From Lingula anatina (Eukaryota > Brachiopoda > Lingulata > Lingulida > Lingulidae), in the NCBI RefSeq assembly GCF_001039355.2, contig NW_019773576.1, positions 15,991 to 53,422 of the forward strand: a DNA stretch of 37,432 nucleotides, written 5' to 3'. A program made the translations under genes and the position numbers. Under the pieces are notes generated by a model. The model saw only the letters and a program-made list of their open reading frames with translations. It searched no databases and was not told the DNA's origin. Each line of letters starts with the position of its first letter. Position 1 is the first letter of the stretch. Shown in pieces: positions 30,001 through 37,432 of the stretch.

Positions 30001-32037
30001 TGAGAGTGACAGAGAGAATAAGACAGAGGAAAGGAGACATAGAGAGAAAGTGAATGAGTGAGAAACCGAGAAAGAGTGTGGGTGAAGAAAGGGTCAGAGA
30101 AAAAGGAAGTTAGAGAGTGAGTGAAAGAGAGAAAGAGTAAGAAAAAGAAAGATACAAAGATAGGGGAGAGTGTGTGAATCAGTGACAGGCTGAGAGAGAC
30201 TATTAGTGGAAGGAAAGGGTCGAGTGTGAGAGGGTGGAGAAAGATAGAATCATAAACCGACAGGACACACAGACCAGCACAATGAGTCAATCAAGAATTA
30301 AAAGATATCCCAGTTCTGCACCTTGTGGATAAACATAGGGGTCTCTCTTCTTCATGGCTCTGCTGCTCCACCAAATGACCAGTCCAGACAGCAGGTCCAC
30401 CACGCTGTCCACCAGGCTGGAGATGACTGATAGTGAACCAGACAATCCTGCCGCCACTGCCTTAGCGATCATCAGTAACTATGGAAACAGGAATAAACAA
30501 CAATGATTAGGTACAAAGAATTATGGGAAAGGTCATCTCAAGGTAAAATGAAGGCCACTGCCTTGGTTATCAGCAGAACCTATAACGATACAAACAGACA
30601 TAAACAATCCTGCTGAGGTAAAAAGATTTTTAACAAAGGTCAACTGAAGGTCAAGCTGGAAATGACTAGGGGACCCTTCCACAAAAGAACTAAAGTTTTT
30701 TTAGCTAGAACTTAAGTTTTTTTGTTTAGTGAAAAAGTCTGCAGAATATACTAACTTACTATATTTATGCCCAAGGTAATCTTAGCTACAAGGCTGGCTT
30801 TACTCCGTTCTTTTTTTGCTGTCTCCTCCGTCTGCAGATCTACATCGAGATGCTGAGTATCCTCAAACTCCACGATCAGCTCATCCTGAGCTTTGTAAAA
30901 ATGCCTGGAATTGTTTTCAATAAAGAAACATGTTTGAAACTGCCCTTATTTATTAACTGGCATGCCTGAAAGTGTCAATACTATCTTTGTCTCTATTAGT
31001 GCCAAAATTGCCCTAATTTGTTCCTTTCAATAAATGATGTACATGTACATATCATTTGAAATGAATAAGTCGAGATTTAAAAATATGCTTGTTTGTGAAA
31101 ATAAGAACCAATTGAAGCAATCCAAGAAGAAACTTAAAATATTTTTTCAAGGTACCTGACTGATTTTGGCAGTTTTTTATCTTCTTTCTGTTTTCCCCTC
31201 TTTTTGGAAGTGAACATGTTGATGGAAAAGGGCCATGCTGACTTCTCCTCATCATCTTTATCTGCAAGTAAATAATATGAATCCAAATTATACCAAGCTT
31301 GAATATTTTCAACTTAAATTGTTTTGTTTTTTTTTTGTCACAAACTAACATTTTAAAATACTCATAAGAAACACTTACTAGTAATTGTCGATCTGACATC
31401 TTATCGCAATATTTTTTTCCAAATTTGATAAGATGACATTTCAAGGCTGTGGCATTTTAATTGAAATCCAAAACCAAAAGTCAGGAGATTGGTTAATTAA
31501 AACCTTTCCAACCACGTTGACCAAAAAAACTGAAATTAAACAATATTAATATCCAACACAAGCCCAATCACCGACATTACTTTGTACTTGCTATCTTCAT
31601 ATGTATTTATAATAATTACTTCTTTTAATTTAATATTAGATTACAGTCTCAAATAAACAATCATATATATCTACAGAGAGAGAGAAAATCCGAATTGTTC
31701 TTTCTTTTATCTGTATTTCTCACTTTGTAAAGGATTTTATCCTGCAATTTTAAAACTTACCTCTTAAATCTGCTACAAGCAGTTTTTCAGCAGGCCCTCC
31801 ATTCTTCAAGACATGAGTATTATTTGGCAACTTCGATGCCAGGTTCAATGGTTTATGACAGCGACAGAAGTGTCTATTAACAACTTTTCTGCGAACATTT
31901 TGCTCTGATCTGTGCATTTCGTCTAAGCCCCCAGCAGACTTGCTTACTGCCACTGCATTTCTATCGAAATCAAGTTCCTGTGGATCGTATGTTGGCAAAT
32001 CCAACATCGACACATACTTAAGCATGTCGGCTACCAT
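26748..32037 (-). CDS. Cation diffusion facilitator (manganese-type CDF/MTP-like) transporter, 8 exons
   Basis: Exons (plus coordinates, transcribed right to left) 32037-31761, 31261-31156, 30904-30760, 30478-30322, 29807-29637, 29248-29126, 28177-28091 and 27052-26748 join in frame to 456 residues, all introns GT-AG. A long hydrophilic N-terminus (about 1-163) contains [13 protein letters not shown], the kind of YK.Q.EL motif seen before TM1 in MTP-type CDFs. The membrane core follows: SLVDSVVD in TM2 (Asp200, Asp204), [20 protein letters not shown] between TM2 and TM3, and [11 protein letters not shown] in TM5 (Asp309, Asp313). The paired DxxxD sites are those of the Mn-CDF subgroup; zinc CDFs usually have HxxxD in both. 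The C-terminal domain (about 356-456) is the cytosolic dimerisation fold ([20 protein letters not shown]). The protein should export Mn2+, or move it into an organelle, in exchange for protons. Substrate is inferred from motif only. Confidence 0.92.
27884..27958. repeat. (CA)n-rich microsatellite in intron 7 of the CDF gene
   Basis: Several CA runs separated by short interruptions; degenerate CA/TG-rich sequence continues to about 28060. Confidence 0.93.
28091..28177 (-). CDS. CDF gene exon 7: TM6
   Basis: Acceptor CTACTGCAG|GCGACA, donor GATACG|GTATGG. Encodes [20 protein letters not shown] then FSWWQMGY. The [10 protein letters not shown]-type motif is a strong CDF signature. Confidence 0.92.
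28660..29082. mobile_element. Long-TIR element in intron 6 of the CDF gene
   Basis: The left end starts CATTCAGAATAGGGGACTAA then CTAGTCTGAGGGTCATATATGG. The right end is its inverse with few changes (about 55-65 bp TIRs). Just inside, CTAATCCGCTAATAGACACT occurs at 28737 and again at 28981 in direct orientation. No coding capacity. Confidence 0.78.
29126..29248 (-). CDS. CDF gene exon 6: TM4-TM5 with second DxxxD site
   Basis: Acceptor TTGTTTCAG|TCATCA, donor TTATAG|GTAACA. Encodes [20 protein letters not shown] and [20 protein letters not shown]. Confidence 0.93.
29637..29807 (-). CDS. CDF gene exon 5: TM3-TM4
   Basis: Acceptor ATTGCAG|GACGCA, donor CCATTG|GTAGGT. Joined to exon 4 it restores the family motif [13 protein letters not shown] at the junction, then [18 protein letters not shown] and [15 protein letters not shown]. 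Confidence 0.93.
29905..30250. repeat. GT tract followed by a purine-rich (GAGA-like) tract in intron 4
   Basis: A short GT microsatellite (about 29908-29928) is followed by some 310 bases of mostly A and G on the plus strand, built from GAGAGA, GAAAGA and GTGAGT words. The Ser/Leu-rich frames on the other strand are artefacts. Confidence 0.85.
30322..30478 (-). CDS. CDF gene exon 4: TM1-TM2 with first DxxxD site
   Basis: Acceptor TTCCATAG|TTACTG, donor CACAAG|GTGCAG. Encodes [20 protein letters not shown], then [17 protein letters not shown] and [11 protein letters not shown] duplicated copy of its acceptor and first codons lies just upstream in the intron (30551-30650). Confidence 0.93.
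30452..30650 (-). repeat. Tandem duplication of the exon 4 acceptor and exon start (CDF gene)
   Basis: Two copies of about 95-100 bp, at 30452-30546 and 30551-30650, share on the minus strand ACCTT(G/C)AG(A/T)TGACCTTT, TTGTTTAT..CTGTTT and an AG followed by CTGATR..(C/T)AAGGCAGTGGC. The 30452 copy is the true acceptor of exon 4. The other is a decoy. Confidence 0.7.
30760..30904 (-). CDS. CDF gene exon 3: pre-TM1 motif and start of TM1
   Basis: Acceptor AATTCCAG|GCATTT, donor AATATA|GTAAGT. Encodes [20 protein letters not shown] and ends [14 protein letters not shown], the beginning of TM1. Confidence 0.85.
31156..31261 (-). CDS. CDF gene exon 2: charged N-terminal linker
   Basis: Acceptor ACTTGCAG|ATAAAG, donor GTCAG|GTACCT. 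In the correct frame it reads [20 protein letters not shown] and a Lys-rich run ending KSVR. A longer frame over this exon (31052-31444) is a different, non-coding frame. Confidence 0.78.
31761..32037 (-). CDS. CDF gene exon 1: N-terminal cytosolic region
   Basis: The ATG has A at -3 (CAAAATGG). It encodes [20 protein letters not shown] and a basic stretch with [20 protein letters not shown]; the donor is AAGAG|GTAAGT. It has no conserved CDF core, so the start is supported by context and frame only. Confidence 0.8.
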
Positions 32038-34440
32038 TTTGATTCTTGCCTAAAGCAACCCCAGACACTTAAAATGGAGTCAATGTTGCTGCATTTTCCA
32101 GTCACGAAGAACTTGCCATGTAAACAAGGCACATAATTAATAACCCGTGCACTTTATCATTGTTCATAACATTTCCTGAGCTTAATATAAGATCTTCAGT
32201 GCTGATACATGTACCTTGGCTGTTTCTGGAAAAATATGAACTGTCCATAGAGCCAGCAAGTCAAGCATACCTCTGTTTTTAGTTCTTGTGAAGACATATG
32301 GTAATGACTTGATCCTTTCAACTGGGAAAATCATGAATTTTCCAGATACTAGTACTTCATTTTTTTAAGTCATGAATTCCTTTAAGTAGAACGCTCATAT
32401 CCAGTAACAGCAAAAAAAAAAAAAAAAAAAAAAAGGCTACTTTGTAGTTTTATTCTAAATAGCAAAACTACTGCAAATGCTACACAGAAATTTATTAATT
32501 CTTAGTGTTTCCAAAATTATGAATCTGAAAAATTGATGATTTTTTCCCCATTGAGAACACTGAGTCATTACCTTCTTTGCAGTAAAAAAACAGCAAACAT
32601 ACATAATTGGAATAAAAATATGTAGTTCTTACTGTAGTTTCATGGCAAAAAGCATCCTAGCTGAACCAGCATATTCAAGTAACATCTCCAAGATAAATAC
32701 AATATTCTCTGAAATAAATCCAACAGCTAGAAGCTATACAGCTGAAGTTTACAGTAGGGATTCTCTGCAAGTGTGAAGTACTACTGGTTTTGAATATCAA
32801 CTACTGTTAACATGCACTGTATACCTTACAGGGTATCTGAAAATGTTTGACACAAAATTAAACTCTATCAAAACTTGGCCATGGTTAGATGAACTGGATA
32901 TAAGAGAGATCTTGGAGCTGTTTTACAAAATTATTTTTGAAACGAAGCTTGCCTTGCATCCAAGACCAAATATGTATGCCCTATTGGCATCATACCACTT
33001 GTGAACCCTTATATTTTAGGCATTTAGTAAAGAGACAGCAAAACCTCTAAAATTTTGTCGTCCATCTCATTGTTTCTAACTCTACACACCACACATGGCC
33101 TAAAACTAGACAGGGCACCATAAAAAAAGAAAAAATGGCCTATATTTCTTTTCATCTCAATTTGAAATAGGTTGTTTTTTATGAATCAACCTGCATATCT
33201 CCTTTAATAAATCTAAGTCTCCCTAAAACCTTAAATCATAATAGGTTATGTCAGTGTCATTTTCTATAACATTTACATTTATTTAGGCAATGTCCTTAAA
33301 ATGTGTCACAGAACACCATAAAATACCTGGTACATTTATCTCTGCAAGAACTACTATGACTGTATGCCAAATATCTCATGTCAATTATTGCCACATAAAA
33401 TTATACAAATCCTTTTGTATATGCAAGTTTTATACCCTCTGTAGTCACCAGTGTCCCAGTTAGGACTGAGTGAGGAATCATCCCACCTCTCATGGTGACA
33501 GAGTGTATATACTTAAAGTCAGGCAATGTTTAGTGTCTGTATGTCTCTACACATCTGTAACTGACTTCCTTTACTAAACAAAAATGCCATAAGGACCAAC
33601 CATCATTAATAAAGATAGAGACAATGTCTCTATACCTCCCCCTTCTCTCTCTCTCTCTGTGTCTGTGTGTGTATCATCACACATTTTTTTGGTGTTGAGG
33701 ACCCTTAGTTATAAACTGATATTCAATAGTTTTCATTAGTAAATCAATTTGGGCTCAGATATCATTTGTCTCACTAAATTGTTACAAAAGTAGTGCTACT
33801 ATTCCAAAGAAATCCACTGAGACATAAAAGAAGTATTTTCCTTGATACGATATTTGCTTTCACTAGAATACCATAATGATATCCATCTTTCATTTCAACT
33901 TTCTGACATTCAGTCTTTTTTTTACATCAATAATGAATGTGACATAACCTAAAAAACACAAAGAGGAGACTGAAAAATAATTCTGTGGCTCTATTCAGAC
34001 AGGGAATCAATTTTTCATCTTAGGTAAACCTAAGAGTCTTATCCATATGCTATATATATAATGGCGCAGATTGAGTCTGAAGACTCCCCTTTACTACTTT
34101 TCAACTGGAAATATTCTTAAACAAACTGACCAGTGTTTATAGAAACTGATAACAGCAATATGGTCATCTCTCTCTAACCTTTGTCCAGTTCATAGTTAAA
34201 CAAAAACTGGCCTCCACTCACCCTTCCTTATTTAATACCAGCTCTCCTAAAACCTGAAAAAGCAATGTTTCTGTCTAAGAAACTACAATATCATATGAAA
34301 CAGTAAATAACACCTGTTCAGCAAACTGTTTGTCCTTAAATAACCCACTGAGCCAGAAAAAGTATCCCAAAAACATCTTCCATTACTACTGGTACCTCAA
34401 TTACCTATCAATCAAGTCTCTTGCGGGGTGACCTGACCAC

Positions 34441-34905
34441 TCTTAGCAAAATTTCAGGCCCCCTGCAAATTTGCAGCAATTTTACTGCAATACTGCCGCA
34501 AACCACAATTCCTTCTTGCAAACTTGCAGTAAATTTGCTGCAATATGGCTGCAGATTAGCAGCAATAAAATTTTTCTTGCAAATTCCTGCAAACTTGTTG
34601 CAAACTTTTCATTTTGCTACAGGGATGCAGACCCAGTGAAAAACACCAAAACATTATCAGACTTGGGTACTAATACAGGGGGGAGAGATAGAGGACGTCT
34701 TCTGGGTCTTCTGTAAGATGGTCAAATTCCTGCAAACTTGTTGCTGAAGCTTTTAGTTTGCAGCGATATTGCTGCAACTATGCTGCAAACTTTTCATTTT
34801 GCTAAAGGGATGCAAACCCAGTGAAAAACACCAAAATATTATCAGACTTAGGTACTAATACAGGGGCAGATAGAGGACATCTTCTGGGTCTTCTGTAAGA
34901 TGGAC
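34441..34905 (+). repeat. GCAA-rich dispersed repeat, copy 2, with ~185-bp tandem duplication
   Basis: It begins CTTAGCAAAATTTCAGGCC and continues in TTGCAGCAA-like words to GCAAACTTTTCATTTTGC, matching 12171-12280 in the opposite orientation. GGATGCAGACCCAGTGAAAA and about 90 following bases occur at 34623 and again at 34808, so the right part is duplicated in tandem. Confidence 0.7.
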
Positions 34906-35026
34906 AGTATTTTTTAGTTTATACATTGACAGGCATCTAACTTTTTCTGCTGGAAGAGGGTCAAAAATGGAGGATGGATCAACAAAGATAATTTGGAAGA
35001 CTGTCAGAAAATATCTCTGGATCTGC
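34861..35026 (+). mobile_element. CAGGGGC-ended non-autonomous element, copy 3
   Basis: It runs from CAGGGGCAGATAGAGGAC to ATATCTCTGGATCTGC. It shares CATTGACAGGCATCTAAC and GAAGACTGTCAGAAAATATC with the other copies. A partial copy (34676-34720) lies in the duplicated unit next to it. Confidence 0.65.
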
Positions 35027-35100
35027 ACAGCTTGTAATAAGTTCAGTTTTTTAGGGTACTAATACGTTCAGTTTCATCCATCTGGGTGAATAATCCAGTT

Positions 35101-35159
35101 TGTTAATTTTTACCTCTAATTTTTCTCAGGCTGAAAAAATTAAATGGCAAAAATTAACA
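35101..35159. repeat. Imperfect 59-bp hairpin
   Basis: TGTTAATTTTTACC at the left pairs with GGCAAAAATTAACA at the right (13 of 14), and inside it CTAATTTTTCTCAG pairs with CTGAAAAAATTAA. Confidence 0.7.
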
Positions 35160-35854
35160 CATTAAAACATTGCTTAATTCCCATCACTATCTTAGTCTTG
35201 TAAGCTAAAAATCAATACAATTGACAAATGACCTGGAGAAAAAAAACCTGTCTAAACTATGCAAAGAGTATAGAGCTAGAGAAGTTCAAACCTTTATCTG
35301 CAGCCTTTCTTGTTCAAACATTGATAAGACCAACTAACATTTGATTCAACAACACTGCAAATATCTATTAATATCCCTCATTACTGATAAAGCTCAAGTT
35401 TATGGAGTTGGTTCTTACACATGACGGCACCAGTATCCAACAATTTTCATTGTGCACTGCCACTTTTTATCCAACAATAATCTACCACACCACTTTTATC
35501 ATATTTTCTTTTCTCATTCAGGGAGTCATCTTCCTCATAATGTAGATCAGATGGCATATTTTTATTACATTAATAACCAATCGATAACCAATTCTGGATA
35601 TAGCAAATTGCATCCAATTACGCCTAAAGGACCCACATGTTATGTATTTCGCACACACACATGCCATGCATGAATACACAATGGGTTTCTGGACATCCAT
35701 CGTAACTTAAGTCAAATCAAGGAGTTATAACTCCTTGGTCAAATACAGGACTTGTCAGCAAGGTATACATAACATCCATTCCTACTTTGCACAGGACAGT
35801 GTGATCACACCTGACTGGCTGATGCATTATGAGAAATTTGTCATAAAAATCATC

Positions 35855-36060
35855 ATTATCCACTGTTGGACGAAGGCCTCAGCAAGCTTCTACCAGTGTA
35901 TTCTGTCTTGGGCCTCACTCTTTCAGTTTGGTTTTTTCCAGTACTCATATAACACATCCTTCAATCTCTTATGAGGCTTCCCTTCTGTCAGTCTTTTTGT
36001 CCATCTGTCATCTTTTATTTTGCTAACATGTCCTGCCCTTCTTCATTTCATTTCTTTAAT
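35855..36060 (-). pseudogene. Dead LINE reverse-transcriptase fragment (3' end of ORF)
   Basis: On the minus strand the frame reads RRAGHVSKIKDDRWTKRLTE, GKPHKRLKDV, then AQDRIHW and KLAEAFVQQW. These match the C-terminal region of non-LTR retrotransposon endonuclease/reverse-transcriptase proteins (GH...DDRWTKR, AQDR..W..L.EAFVQQW). Two in-frame stops (TGA after WKKPN, TAG after RIHW) and a TGA just upstream show it is dead. Only about 65 codons remain. Confidence 0.75.
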
Positions 36061-36355
36061 TGTAAACAGCACATCGGTCATAAAAATAGTGTCAACTTTT
36101 TCAAAATTCTCTACAGGTGCTTCTCAGTAGAGTATTGTACTTCTACACATGTGCATGCAACCACACATATACAGACTCACATACACTTGTGCATGAACAA
36201 ACACATGAATTCACATTTTTACCTTTAGATTCCAGGACATTCAAAAGCTATGTTGAATACATACACACCACACACCAACATTTACCTATACTAAATATAA
36301 AAACAGTACATAATATCATATATTTAGCACAGTCACAGTAACTCTTGATTAAAAC

Positions 36356-36398
36356 TTGCACCTTTCATTACTACTAAAACAAGTACTGAAAGGTGCAA
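36356..36398. repeat. Short hairpin, 12-bp perfect stem
   Basis: TTGCACCTTTCA and TGAAAGGTGCAA flank a 19-nt loop region with further partial pairing. Confidence 0.75.
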
Positions 36399-37432
36399 TA
36401 TTTCCAGCAATCATTGCTACTCTATAATATTTCCAGTTAAGTGTGAATGGACATCCTATATCAAACCATTTTATATATATTATTGTAATGCTGCATTCCT
36501 CTTCTGATATCAAGGCAAATTATCCCACAGATGGCAGACTTTCAGATTTGAACAAAAAGCTTTCCACTCAAAGAAAGGTACATGTCAATATTTCCAGTCA
36601 AAATGCTTCTAAATGTCAATGTTTCCAAATTAATGAAAACTGACATCTTATTTAACCTATTCTTGCAGTTATAAGTGCATTGCTAAATAATGAATAAGTT
36701 AATCTGCAAGTAAACTGATTTACAATTATTTTAAACTGCCACTGCTTTATAATGAGCCACCAGCACTAATGAAATAATTAATCCTGATTCTTCCACAAAG
36801 ATTTGAGTGATTTCCTGTTGTGTGCTGACATTTAGAGAGCTATGTCATGCCTCCAAAGCTACATTTTTTCAGTTACTGTAACAGCAATATTCAATTTACC
36901 GAGCCTTTCACCTAATCATATTTACATACTGATTGTATAATTCCGCCTGAGTGTGCTTTTGGATTTAATGCTAGAAATGAACATTTGCTGCTAGATCAGA
37001 CATCAATATCGAAATATGGAAATAAAGCTGGAGAACTGCAATTAATGCAAGTTAAAAAGAACCATTAAGCCCCTATAGAATTTTGCTGTATAACTGTAAT
37101 GATATATATAAACAGCATGCCCATTTTAAAAATAAAAATATCAACTTGTTAACTAGAGTTCACACTGATTCCATTTGTACTTAGGCAAAGTAAGTTAAGA
37201 TACCTCCATCATCTCTGTATTATTTATGTGCAACATAAGATTCAGTTCATCTACATATAATTCATTTCACCTGTTATTATTCTCAGCCATCAACTGTGCT
37301 GCATGCCTCATCTAGGAAAATAAATGCCCCCATCGCAACATCCTGCAAGTTAAACAGAGCTCACAACCAAGGTTAATTATGAGTTTTGGCCTCAATAAAA
37401 TAACTCACTTTATACCTATCTATAAGCAGACA

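Larger units (their letters stand above)
32038..37432. other. Non-coding stretch upstream of the CDF gene
   Basis: AT-rich, 5.4 kb. It holds a poly-A (32410-32433), a small inverted-repeat patch at 33429-33513 (CTCTGTAGTCACCA against TGGTGACAGAG), a CT/GT tract at 33645-33672, composite repeats at 34441-35026, hairpins at 35101-35159 and 36356-36398, and a LINE fragment at 35855-36060. I see no exon. It presumably includes the CDF promoter. Confidence 0.5.

Noticed and set aside
29831-30290. Ser/Leu/Phe-rich minus-strand frame of 146 codons
   Set aside because: It is the pyrimidine strand of the purine-rich tract between well-defined CDF exons.

Overview
This window looks like animal (metazoan) nuclear DNA. 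The evidence is spliced genes with GT-AG introns, long AT-rich non-coding stretches, many microsatellites, long poly-T tracts and a high density of short inverted-repeat elements. A mucin-like chitin-binding protein, an NHL-propeller protein, a vWD-type exon, an SLC16-like transporter and a manganese-type CDF transporter together suggest an aquatic invertebrate (lophotrochozoan, hemichordate, echinoderm or cephalochordate grade). The species cannot be fixed from the sequence. I see no bacterial operon, CRISPR array, phage, rRNA or confident tRNA. Isolated N bases at 16587, 24227 and 24953 show draft-quality sequence.

Layout. 1-410: a minisatellite. 411-3759: non-coding, with two MITE-like elements and microsatellites. 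3760-6928 (+): a four-exon gene for a 568-residue secreted protein with five CBM14/peritrophin-A chitin-binding domains and Thr/Ser-rich linkers. Its first domain is split between exons 1 and 2. 6929-10841: intergenic. 10842-15222 (+): a seven-exon gene for a 431-residue, 12-TM major-facilitator transporter of the monocarboxylate-transporter (SLC16) type. 15223-17424: intergenic. 17425-18558 (-): an exon with an NHL beta-propeller carrying 12-residue tandem repeats. A decayed paralogue of it lies at about 21030-21780 on the same strand. 19597-25450: several transposable-element remnants and one vWD-domain exon at 24229-24575 (-). 26748-32037 (-): an eight-exon gene for a 456-residue cation diffusion facilitator with DxxxD metal sites. 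32038-37432: non-coding, with composite repeats and a dead LINE fragment.

The genes look like unrelated neighbours; nothing suggests a shared pathway. I found no convincing new biological system. The points most worth a second look are: a duplicated 3' splice site plus exon start in the CDF gene; a 58-bp near-perfect palindrome in an intron of the transporter gene; NHL repeat stutter beside an NHL pseudogene; recent tandem amplification of a chitin-binding domain with its mucin linker; and a varied set of small inverted-repeat elements, some nested.

All exon joins were made by eye from splice signals, reading-frame continuity and domain patterns. No alignment or gene-prediction program was run.
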